DNA from: Timaviella sp038204505
Lineage (GTDB): Bacteria > Cyanobacteriota > Cyanobacteriia > Elainellales > Elainellaceae
Assembly: GCA_038204505.1 (NCBI GenBank)
Contig: JBBRCV010000270.1
Location: 1 to 7,177 of the forward strand
Reading direction: 5' to 3'
Length of the DNA stretch: 7,177 nt
Every line of letters begins with the position of its first letter. Positions within the stretch are counted from its first letter, which is position 1. A model generated the notes under the pieces. The model was given only the letters and a program-made list of their open reading frames with translations, was not told the origin of the DNA and searched no databases. Positions 1 to 5,702 of this stretch are shown here, one piece after another. The position numbers were made by a program, and so were the translations under genes.

Positions 1-1
1 C

Positions 2-709
2 CAAATTGGACAAAAAGCAATCCCTCAACAAGATTGGATTGAAGTAGATGGAACCCGCATCCATCCATCCAATCGTCCTAAACCCATCTATTTGTTGTTA
101 CATAAGCCTGCGGGTATAGTTTCAACCTGCCATGATCCTGAAGGGCGTTCTACCGTGATTGATCTGATTGCCCCATCAATTGGGGTTGACTCAGGGGTAC
201 ATCCTGTAGGGCGACTAGATACAGCTTCTACGGGAGCGCTGATCCTGACCAATAACGGAGCGGTCACGTTTGGTTTAACCCATCCTCGCCATGCGGTTCC
301 CAAAACCTATCAAGTTTGGGTTGAAGGCTTTCCTAAATCCGAGACTTTAGAGCAATGGCGCAATGGAGTGATGTTGGAGGAACAATTAACGTTACCTGCA
401 AATGTTCGAGTTCTAGATCAAGAGCGAAACCAAACGCTGCTGGAGATCGTACTTCGAGAGGGGCGGAATCGACAGATCCGTCGGGTTGCTGAACAATTGG
501 GTCATCCGGTTCGCCAATTGCACCGTTTGAGTATTGGTTCAATTCAGCTAGGAAAATTACCAAGTGGGCAGTATCGTTATCTAGGAGAGTCTGAAATTGA
601 GTTTTTACAGGTTCAGGCTGAAGGTAGTGGACAGGCGCTGTCAGAATTGAAAGTAAGTGAGCCAGATTTGAAGATTGGTGTGAGTGAGAGCAAAGGCTAC
701 AAGCTATGA
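2..709 (+). CDS. rRNA pseudouridine synthase, RsuA/RluB/RluE/RluF family (5'-partial)
   Basis: Isomerises a specific uridine in ribosomal RNA to pseudouridine. The reading frame is open from base 2, so the gene starts outside the window; the TTG at 92 falls inside conserved sequence and is not the start. The first visible residues (IGQKAIPQQDWIEVDG) look like the end of an N-terminal S4 RNA-binding domain. The catalytic domain follows: LLLHKPAG, then VGRLDTASTGALILT with the catalytic Asp of GRLD at bases 218-220, and the family's C-terminal signature EGRNRQIRRVAEQLGHPV followed by LHRLSIGSIQLGKLPSG. About 235 residues are visible; roughly 35-40 of the S4 domain are probably missing. A poorly conserved tail of about 40 residues follows the core. 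The TGA stop overlaps the ATG of the next gene (ATGA), implying co-transcription and perhaps coupled translation. The family is certain; the target uridine (16S or 23S) cannot be told from this. Confidence 0.93.
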   Translation, partial: QIGQKAIPQQDWIEVDGTRIHPSNRPKPIYLLLHKPAGIVSTCHDPEGRSTVIDLIAPSIGVDSGVHPVGRLDTASTGALILTNNGAVTFGLTHPRHAVPKTYQVWVEGFPKSETLEQWRNGVMLEEQLTLPANVRVLDQERNQTLLEIVLREGRNRQIRRVAEQLGHPVRQLHRLSIGSIQLGKLPSGQYRYLGESEIEFLQVQAEGSGQALSELKVSEPDLKIGVSESKGYKL

Positions 710-1518
710 CCAGAGATACGTCCCTCCTACAAAAAAATGAGCAAGCGGAACAACTCACGCAGATAGGTGATTATCTGCGACAGGTTCGTGAGGAGAATTT
801 GTTGTCTCTCGAAGACGTTTCGCTCAAGACGCTGATTCAGCCTCGGCTGTTGCGGGCGATCGAGACAGGCAAGTTACAGCAATTGCCTGAGCCTGTGTAT
901 ATTCAAGGATTTATCAAGCGCTATGCGGATGTGTTGGGTTTAGACGGTGCTCAGTTTGCAGAGGCGTTTCCGGTGGAAGGCAACACCCGCAAGGTTGAGA
1001 CATCTTGGAATGAATCTGCGGCGGCTCAACTTCGTCCCTTACATTTGTACGTGGCTTATGTGGGGCTAATTGTGGTATCTGTGAGCTTACTTTCTTACGT
1101 CGTCAATCGCTCAGCGCCCATTCCTGGCGGGGTGACTCGTTTAGAGGCTAGCCCTTCTAATGTGCAAAGAAGCCCAAGTGACACTAAGAAGCCAGTCGAT
1201 CCCCAAGCGATCGCCAGTCGTCCAACCGTCGATAAGCCCGTCAAAATCAACGTCAAGCTTACGGCTCAGTCCTGGCTACAGGTGGAGGTAGACGGTAATC
1301 CTGACTACGAGGGCGTTTTATCAGAAGGAACGGAGCGTTCTTGGTCGGCAAAGAGCGTCATTCGGGTGCGATCGGGCAATGCTGGCGGCGTGATGGTTGC
1401 TTACAATGGCAAGCAGGCGAAACCAATGGGTGATCCGGGTGCGGTAGAAGAGAAAGTCTTTTCGGTGAGCCAAGACTCAGCCAGCTTACCAGATTCAGCG
1501 ATCGCGCCAATTCGATAA
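706..1518 (+). CDS. RodZ-like helix-turn-helix membrane protein with DUF4115 domain
   Basis: A 270-residue protein with the architecture of RodZ, the membrane protein that links MreB to the cell-elongation machinery. Residues about 17-76 form a Cro/RodZ-type HTH domain (IGDYLRQVREENLLSLEDVS, then IQPRLLRAIETG and PVYIQGFIKRYADVLGLD). One transmembrane helix lies at about 113-133 (LYVAYVGLIVVSVSLLSYVV), followed by a Pro/Ser-rich linker to about 178. Residues 179-255 resemble the DUF4115 beta domain (VKLTAQSWLQVEVDG, YEGVLSEGTERSWSA, VRSGNAGGVMVAYNG). Inferred topology: HTH in the cytoplasm, DUF4115 outside the inner membrane. It starts within the stop codon of the upstream pseudouridine synthase gene (ATGA) with no clear Shine-Dalgarno, so translation probably depends on reinitiation. 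It is shorter than E. coli RodZ (337 aa), mainly in the linker. It could be a RodZ-like protein of another function; a role in cell shape is inferred from architecture only. Confidence 0.85.
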   Translation: MTRDTSLLQKNEQAEQLTQIGDYLRQVREENLLSLEDVSLKTLIQPRLLRAIETGKLQQLPEPVYIQGFIKRYADVLGLDGAQFAEAFPVEGNTRKVETSWNESAAAQLRPLHLYVAYVGLIVVSVSLLSYVVNRSAPIPGGVTRLEASPSNVQRSPSDTKKPVDPQAIASRPTVDKPVKINVKLTAQSWLQVEVDGNPDYEGVLSEGTERSWSAKSVIRVRSGNAGGVMVAYNGKQAKPMGDPGAVEEKVFSVSQDSASLPDSAIAPIR

Positions 1519-1542
1519 GGCTCTATTCAGTTCTAATTATTC

Positions 1543-1587
1543 AAAAAGCAGAGAGGCGGCTTCTAATGAGCTACTTCTCTGCTTTTT
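1543..1587. terminator. Bidirectional intrinsic terminator between convergent genes
   Basis: A perfect 12-bp inverted repeat, AAAAAGCAGAGA at 1543-1554 and TCTCTGCTTTTT at 1576-1587, surrounds a 21-base loop. The stem starts 24 bases after the RodZ-like stop codon and ends 18 bases before the malQ stop codon. Because the arms begin with A5 and end with T5, the hairpin is followed by a U tract on either strand, so it can serve both converging transcripts. The stem has only four G:C pairs and a longish loop, so its strength is uncertain. Confidence 0.75.
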
Positions 1588-1605
1588 AGCGAGCATTTCT
1601 TGATC

Positions 1606-3102
1606 CTATTTGGGATCGCGCCCGTAGATGTGGGTCATGGTGCGAAGGCGATCGCTCATCTCAGTTGTCAAATCACCTGCTTCATATCGCCAGCCCCAAT
1701 TGTGTTCAGCCTGTCCAGGTGAATTCATCCGCGAGGCTGCTCCTAATCCCAACACATCTTGTAGAGGCGTAATAGCTTGGTTTGACACAGAGCTAAGGGC
1801 GAGGCGAATTAGATCCCAGTGAACTCCGGCGGAACTAGGAGCACTGAAGTATTGGGTAACACTGTATTGTTCATCGAGCGATCGCTCCTCAAACCAGCCC
1901 ACGGTTGTATTGTTGTCGTGGGTGCCTGTATAGACCACAGTGTTAGGGCTGTAGCTAAAGGGTAGATAGGGATTATCAGAGCCGCCATCAAAGGCAAACT
2001 GGAGAATTTTCATGCCAGGAAAGTCAAACTGATCCCGCAATGTCTCTACTTCTGGCGTGATAAATCCTAAGTCCTCGGCAATGATGGGCAGGCTACCTAA
2101 TTCTTTCTTGAGCTGTAGAAATAGTTCTGTGCCTGGAGCTTCTACCCATTCGCCATTGATAGCTGTGGTTTCGCCTTCAGGAACTGCCCAGTAAGCCTGG
2201 AATCCCCGAAAGTGGTCAATCCGAATTAAATCGACGCAGTTGAGCATGACCTGAAACCGCTGCATCCACCAGCTAAAGTTTTCTTGCTGAAGGCGATCCC
2301 AGTTATAGATGGGGTTGCCCCAAAGTTGTCCGGTAGTGCTGAAGTAGTCGGGGGGAACGCCTGCCATCAGAGCGGGTTCGCCTGTCTCTGGGTCGAGGTG
2401 AAAGTATTCGGGGTGTGCCCAGACTTCGGCGCTGTCATGGGCAACATAAATCGGTAAGTCGCCTAGGATTTGGATGCCTTTTTCGTTGGCATACCGTTTT
2501 AAATCTGACCACTGTTGAGCAAACTCGAACTGAAGGAATTTGTGGTAGAAAATTTCGGCAGCTAATTCTTGTTGCTTGTGGGCGATCGCCTCGGGTTTAC
2601 GCTGAGCGATTTCTTGCTCCCAAGTATGCCAACTTGCTCCCCGGTGAATTTCTTTAAGCGCCATAAATAAGGCAAAGTCTTCGAGCCAATCGGCAGATTG
2701 ACAGAATGCCTGAAACGCCTGGTATTTCTGCGGATCGGGCTGTGCCCGAAAATTATCGCAAGCCTTCTGCAACAGCGGCATTTTGATATGAATGACCCAA
2801 CCAAAATCTATAGATGATGGAAAATTAGGCGGGTTGAAAAGATCGTCTACACTCAGTAACCCTTGGGCTTGGAGCATTTCTAGGCTAATCAGCAGCGGAT
2901 TGCCTGCCATCGCTGAAAAACACTGGTACGGAGAATCGCCGTAGCCTGTGGGTCCTAGGGGGAGAATTTGCCAAATCTGCTGATTACTTTCAACTAAAAA
3001 ATCAACGAATCGGTAAGCCTCATTACCTAGGTCACCAATACCAAATTGACTGGGCAAAGAAGTGGGATGGAGCAGAATACCGCTGGTTCTAGGAAAGGGC
3101 AT
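1606..3102 (-). CDS. malQ: 4-alpha-glucanotransferase (amylomaltase, GH77)
   Basis: Cytosolic disproportionating enzyme that transfers alpha-1,4-glucan segments from a maltodextrin donor to glucose or another dextrin; in cyanobacteria it recycles short chains released in glycogen breakdown. With the start at 3102 the product is 498 residues and begins MPFPRTSGILLHPTSLPSQF, the usual GH77 N-terminus. All catalytic residues are present: nucleophile Asp296 in LIRIDHFRG, acid/base Glu343 in IIAEDLG, and transition-state Asp396 in YTGTHDNNT, close in number and spacing to Thermus amylomaltase (293/340/395). Other family blocks are WQILPLGPTGYGDSPYQ, ILGDLPIYVAHDSAEVW and the C-terminal MNSPGQAEHNWGWR. 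An in-frame ATG at 3141 would add 13 residues (MLDKQFSPYTLTR) not typical of the family; neither start has a clear Shine-Dalgarno. The gene converges on the RodZ-like gene and diverges from the NUDIX gene; it appears monocistronic. Confidence 0.96.
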   Translation of the reverse strand: MPFPRTSGILLHPTSLPSQFGIGDLGNEAYRFVDFLVESNQQIWQILPLGPTGYGDSPYQCFSAMAGNPLLISLEMLQAQGLLSVDDLFNPPNFPSSIDFGWVIHIKMPLLQKACDNFRAQPDPQKYQAFQAFCQSADWLEDFALFMALKEIHRGASWHTWEQEIAQRKPEAIAHKQQELAAEIFYHKFLQFEFAQQWSDLKRYANEKGIQILGDLPIYVAHDSAEVWAHPEYFHLDPETGEPALMAGVPPDYFSTTGQLWGNPIYNWDRLQQENFSWWMQRFQVMLNCVDLIRIDHFRGFQAYWAVPEGETTAINGEWVEAPGTELFLQLKKELGSLPIIAEDLGFITPEVETLRDQFDFPGMKILQFAFDGGSDNPYLPFSYSPNTVVYTGTHDNNTTVGWFEERSLDEQYSVTQYFSAPSSAGVHWDLIRLALSSVSNQAITPLQDVLGLGAASRMNSPGQAEHNWGWRYEAGDLTTEMSDRLRTMTHIYGRDPK

Positions 3103-3343
3103 ACGGGTTAGAGTGTATGGCGAAAATTGTTTGTCCAACATTCGACTGTATCATGCTATCTGAATGTTTCGGAGGGAACCGCGACATTGCCAGATGCGAT
3201 CGCCAAAGTCGGTAAAATATAAGTATTGACTACTGCTTTAGCTGGTCACTTTAAGCATTGGCAGTCTTTACGAGTTAAACACTTTTAGTATTTTTTGTTG
3301 TCTATCTTCTGGTTAGACTTTTAGGCTTAGTTTAGGCTTAACG
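3103..3343. promoter_or_regulatory. Divergent intergenic region between malQ and the NUDIX gene
   Basis: About 200-240 bases that must hold the promoters for both flanking genes. Visible elements are a HIP1 palindrome at 3196-3203, an AT-rich block around 3213-3223 (TAAAATATAAG) that could give a -10-like TATATT on the minus strand (3216-3221), and a plus-strand TTGACT at 3226-3231 resembling a -35 box. The TTGACT lacks a good -10 at 16-18 bases, so no complete sigma-70 promoter is assigned. A short direct repeat lies just before the NUDIX start. No riboswitch or RNA gene was recognised. Confidence 0.45.
3320..3340 (+). repeat. Short direct repeat just upstream of the NUDIX start
   Basis: TTTAGGCTTA occurs at 3320-3329 and again at 3331-3340, an 11-base period, ending 3 bases before the ATG at 3344. 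A degenerate copy, TTAGACTT, precedes at 3313-3320. The repeats occupy the place where a ribosome binding site would lie, and there is no Shine-Dalgarno in it. Function unknown; an operator or leader element is possible, and chance is possible too. Confidence 0.5.
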
Positions 3344-3778
3344 ATGACCTATAAAAATCCTGCTCCTACCGTTGATATCATTATTGAACTGAGCGATCGC
3401 CCCCATCGCCCTATTGTCTTAATCGATCGCCTCAATCCACCCTACGGCTGGGCATTACCTGGCGGCTTCGTAGATTACGGTGAATCAGTCGAAACCGCAG
3501 CAAAACGCGAAGCCGAGGAGGAAGTTGGGTTAGGAGTTCAATTGATTGAACAGTTCCAGGTCTATTCTGACCCTGCCCGTGATCCCCGGCAGCATACCTT
3601 AAGTATTGTGTTGATTGCGATCGCCCAAGGAGAGCCAAAAGCCGGAGACGATGCCAAAAATCTCGGAATTTTCGACCTCTGGCAACTGCCCACCAATCTT
3701 TGCTTCGATCACGATCGCATCTTGCAAGATTACTGCTACTATCGGCGGTATGGTTTTCGACCCAGGCTTTACCTATGA
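3344..3778 (+). CDS. NUDIX hydrolase, probable ADP-ribose pyrophosphatase type
   Basis: A 144-residue cytosolic hydrolase of nucleoside diphosphates linked to another moiety. The Nudix box GX5EX7REUXEEXGU is complete: Gly41, Glu47, Arg55-Glu56, Glu59-Glu60, Gly62, with the metal-binding glutamates intact. The lead-in GWALPGGFVDYGESVE and the following QVYSDPARDPRQHTLSIV resemble the small ADP-ribose pyrophosphatases, so ADP-ribose is the best substrate guess, but the box alone does not decide specificity. The length is normal for a single-domain Nudix protein. The start ATG gives a sensible N-terminus with a substrate-domain strand (TVDIIIELSD); no Shine-Dalgarno is visible. Its TGA stop overlaps the ATG of ridA (ATGA), suggesting an operon of two clean-up enzymes. 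Confidence 0.93.
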   Translation: MTYKNPAPTVDIIIELSDRPHRPIVLIDRLNPPYGWALPGGFVDYGESVETAAKREAEEEVGLGVQLIEQFQVYSDPARDPRQHTLSIVLIAIAQGEPKAGDDAKNLGIFDLWQLPTNLCFDHDRILQDYCYYRRYGFRPRLYL

Positions 3779-4167
3779 CCAGCGAAATTATTCAGACGAA
3801 CCAAGCTCCTGCTCCTGTGGGTCCCTATAATCAGGCGATCGCCGCGACCGGAACTCTGATTTTTGTGGCGGGGCAAATTGCCCTTGATCCAGCAACCGGA
3901 GAAGTGGTAGGAAATAGAGATGTGGTGCAACAAACCGAGCAAGCGATCGCCAACATCAAAGCCATCCTATCTGCTGCTGGCGTGACTTTGGCAGATGTAG
4001 TCAAAACCTCAGTATTTTTGATTGATATGGATGACTTTGCGGCAATGAACGCTGTTTACGCTAAACATTTTGACGAAGCGACGGCTCCCGCCCGTGCCTG
4101 TGTCGAAGTCTCGCGCCTGCCAAAAGATGTCCGGGTTGAGATCGAATGTATTGCTGTGAAAGATTAG
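3775..4167 (+). CDS. ridA: RidA family reactive intermediate (enamine/imine) deaminase
   Basis: A 130-residue protein of the YjgF/YER057c/UK114 family, which forms trimers in the cytosol and hydrolyses reactive enamines/imines such as 2-aminoacrylate, protecting PLP enzymes. Family blocks run the full length: EIIQTNQAPAPVGPYNQAI, FVAGQIALDPATGEVV, VVKTSVFLIDMDDFAAMN and PARACVEVSRLPKDVRVEIE. The conserved carboxylate-binding arginine is Arg107 (Arg105 in E. coli RidA); Tyr18, Cys109 and Glu122 also match. The start at 3775 is chosen because it gives the family N-terminus and overlaps the NUDIX stop as ATGA. The frame is open upstream to 3700, and that extension looks like a signal peptide but lies inside the NUDIX gene and is rejected. 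Likely co-transcribed with the NUDIX gene. Its stop is 7 bases from the stop of the convergent response regulator. Confidence 0.95.
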   Translation: MTSEIIQTNQAPAPVGPYNQAIAATGTLIFVAGQIALDPATGEVVGNRDVVQQTEQAIANIKAILSAAGVTLADVVKTSVFLIDMDDFAAMNAVYAKHFDEATAPARACVEVSRLPKDVRVEIECIAVKD

Positions 4168-4174
4168 GACGGCA

Positions 4175-4546
4175 CTAGCCTTTTGTCCTTAGAAGCTGCT
4201 TGACTGCTCTAACTAAATCCTGGGGATGGAAAGGCTTAGTCATATAGGCATCGGCTCCTTGCTTCATGCCCCAGTAGCGATCGAACTCCTCGCTTTTGGT
4301 CGAGCACATGAGTACTGGAATGCTATGTGTAGTCGGGTCGGTTTTAATCCATCGACACAACTCATAGCCATTCATCAGCGGCATAATCAGATCAGTGATG
4401 ACCAAATCGGGCGCTTCGTTTTGAATTTTCTCCTTTGCTTCAACACCATTAACGGCTTCAATTACCACTAGCCCACTGCTTTGCAAAATCTCAGCAATCA
4501 TCTGCCGTAAGGTGTGGCTATCATCAACAATTAGAACTGTACTCAT
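4175..4546 (-). CDS. Single-domain response regulator (CheY/PilH-like)
   Basis: A 123-residue receiver domain with no output domain. Key residues are present: acidic pair Asp8-Asp9 (LIVDDS), phospho-acceptor Asp52 (LVITDLIMP), Ser82 at the switch Ser/Thr position (PVLMCS), Tyr101 and Lys104 (AYMTKPF). The stretch FDRYWGMKQGADAYMTKPF and the HPQDLVRAVKQLL end resemble the PilH/PixH-type regulators that cyanobacteria use in type IV pilus motility and phototaxis, but no kinase, CheW or pilus gene is in the window, so the pathway is inferred only from similarity. Such proteins act by protein-protein contact or as phosphate sinks. The start at 4546 gives the normal N-terminus; no strong Shine-Dalgarno. 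It lies 125 bases downstream of the Rpn-like gene on the same strand and may have its own promoter, although none is obvious. Confidence 0.93.
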   Translation of the reverse strand: MSTVLIVDDSHTLRQMIAEILQSSGLVVIEAVNGVEAKEKIQNEAPDLVITDLIMPLMNGYELCRWIKTDPTTHSIPVLMCSTKSEEFDRYWGMKQGADAYMTKPFHPQDLVRAVKQLLRTKG

Positions 4547-4671
4547 GCTGATTTATTGCCCCAATTGCCCTAGCGGTAAGCTCACTGGTTGACCCAGGAA
4601 GTAAAATCCTGTTTGTAGTATTCCCATAAGGTTGGAAACAACTGCCTTTAGCTTAAACTCTGGTGTAGCGC

Positions 4672-5565
4672 CTATCGATGATCTGCAAACCAAGCTTCTA
4701 ACTCGGCTATGCTTCCAAAATCGAGCAATGCTTCAACCAGTTCCTCAAGCAAGGGTAGAGGTAGAGTGGCGATCGTTGTTCTTACCTCTTGGGGTAACTC
4801 CTGTCCCAATCGGCGCGTCAAAAGCCGCAAAACTAAGTTTGCAGCTTCTACAAGCCGCCCTTCTTCTCTGCCCTCTTCTTTGCCCTCTTCTCTACCCTCT
4901 TCTCTGCCCTCTTCCTTGGCTTCTTGGTAGACTCGTGTTGACTCTAATCGCATGTCTAGCATTGCTTCTATCTCCACTCGGCTCAACTCGGCAAATTGAT
5001 AAACCATAATCGTTGTCACGACCTCCATTATGGCGCGACTCTCTGCTTCACTCGCAGTTTCCTGCCCTGTTCTATTCAGTAGATATCGTGCTTCAACAGG
5101 GGCTTGTTGGCGATCCAACGTTGTTAATACCATCAAAGCTACGCCGATGGGCAACTGACGGATTAACCCTAATTCATCTAAGTAAATGCGATGCACCTGC
5201 TCACTGCCTAATAGTGCTCGATAGGGACGAATATCACTTTGCTCTAAACTGCGAGACGGATAAATCACAACGGCTTGCCAGTCACAATAACGTGAACGAT
5301 TGCGATAAAAGTATAAAAACGACTCGCCAAATACCCGTTCATAGAGTTGTTCATCTTTTTGGAACTGTACCTCACAGAAATAAATCACACCTGGTGTTCC
5401 AGTGCTGGGAGGTAGAAATACTCCATCAATCTCAAATTTTGGTTCTTTGACCGCGACTGAATCAAAGCGATAATCTTGGGCATTGATGGGTGGGTTTGGC
5501 AGTAGCTCAAACAGAGAAACTGGAGCTTGTTGAAAGATTTTGTAGAAAATGGAATCTCGGCGCAT
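4672..5565 (-). CDS. Rpn family nuclease / putative transposase-like protein (DUF2887 plus DUF4351)
   Basis: A 297-residue protein of the Rpn/PD-(D/E)XK group (often labelled putative transposase), common in multiple copies in cyanobacteria. The N-terminal start MRRDSIFYKIFQQAPVSLFELL is typical. The likely nuclease core is Asp47 in FEIDGVFLPP and Glu65-x-Gln67 in IYFCEVQFQKD, where Gln takes the place of the usual Lys, followed by ESFLYFYRNR and WQAVVIYPSRSLEQ. Residues 217-236 are five EEG(R/K)-type tetrapeptides forming a charged, probably helical linker, then a DUF4351-like helical C-terminus (LVLRLLTRRLGQELPQEV, LLEELVEALLDFGSIAEL). The related E. coli RpnA is a Ca/Mg-dependent DNA endonuclease promoting RecA-independent recombination; activity here is inferred. 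The gene is intact, with no terminal inverted repeats or duplicated target seen nearby, so it is not called as a mobile element. It contains no complete HIP1 site. Confidence 0.88.
   Translation of the reverse strand: MRRDSIFYKIFQQAPVSLFELLPNPPINAQDYRFDSVAVKEPKFEIDGVFLPPSTGTPGVIYFCEVQFQKDEQLYERVFGESFLYFYRNRSRYCDWQAVVIYPSRSLEQSDIRPYRALLGSEQVHRIYLDELGLIRQLPIGVALMVLTTLDRQQAPVEARYLLNRTGQETASEAESRAIMEVVTTIMVYQFAELSRVEIEAMLDMRLESTRVYQEAKEEGREEGREEGKEEGREEGRLVEAANLVLRLLTRRLGQELPQEVRTTIATLPLPLLEELVEALLDFGSIAELEAWFADHR
4858..4917 (-). repeat. In-frame 12-base tandem repeat inside the Rpn-like gene
   Basis: Five contiguous 12-base units, coding-strand consensus AGAGAAGAGGGC, encode KEEG-REEG-REEG-KEEG-REEG. 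Units differ by one to three bases, mainly at third positions and in AGA/AAA/AAG for the first codon. Twelve bases keep the frame, so gain or loss of a unit changes only the linker length. The purine/pyrimidine strand bias is extreme (the plus strand is almost all C and T). Confidence 0.9.
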
Positions 5566-5596
5566 GGCTGAAAATGAGGGTCATGAGAATGACTGA

Positions 5597-5634
5597 GCGA
5601 TCGCACTATACCTGGATAATGCATCAGCGATCGC
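5597..5634. promoter_or_regulatory. Candidate divergent promoter region bracketed by two HIP1 palindromes
   Basis: Two GCGATCGC palindromes, at 5597-5604 and 5627-5634, have starts 30 bases apart. Between them lie a minus-strand TATAGT (5605-5610), a five-of-six match to a -10 box 40 bases before the Rpn-like start, and a plus-strand GATAAT (5615-5620), also five of six, 82 bases before the start of the downstream hypothetical gene. Neither has a convincing -35 box at the right distance, so the promoter calls are tentative. The HIP1 sites themselves are genome-wide repeats. Confidence 0.35.
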
Positions 5635-5702
5635 CTTTATTCATCGTTAGAAGGCGCGAGGGTTGCTATAGTGAATGGGACGATTTTCAGCCTCGGCTTT
5701 CT

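Noticed and set aside
333..758. Minus-strand open frame of 141 codons
   Set aside because: Antisense to the conserved pseudouridine synthase catalytic core; composition shows no domain.
3700..3774. N-terminal extension of RidA resembling a signal peptide
   Set aside because: It lies entirely within the NUDIX gene, RidA proteins are cytosolic and start at the equivalent of Met 3775, and the ATGA overlap supports that start.
4595..4611. Hairpin CAGGA-AGTAAAA-TCCTG between the Rpn-like gene and the response regulator
   Set aside because: Only a 5-bp stem and no T tract on the minus strand; too weak to call a terminator or leader element. The rest of 4547-4671 shows no clear promoter.
4632..5009. 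Plus-strand frames rich in Leu/Pro/Ser opposite the Rpn-like gene
   Set aside because: They are the antisense of the 12-base repeat and of a clearly recognisable coding frame; the low-complexity composition comes from the repeat.
5013..5450. Plus-strand open frame of 145 codons opposite the Rpn-like gene
   Set aside because: No recognisable domain, and it lies fully antisense to a conserved protein sequence.
4672..5565. Insertion sequence or transposon
   Set aside because: Despite the transposase-like label of the family, there is no DDE core, no terminal inverted repeats and no target duplication around the gene.
5490..5702. Longer start for the hypothetical protein
   Set aside because: It would read across the divergent promoter region and back into the Rpn-like gene; the segment contains HIP1 sequence translated as ERSHYTW and QRSP and does not look like a domain.
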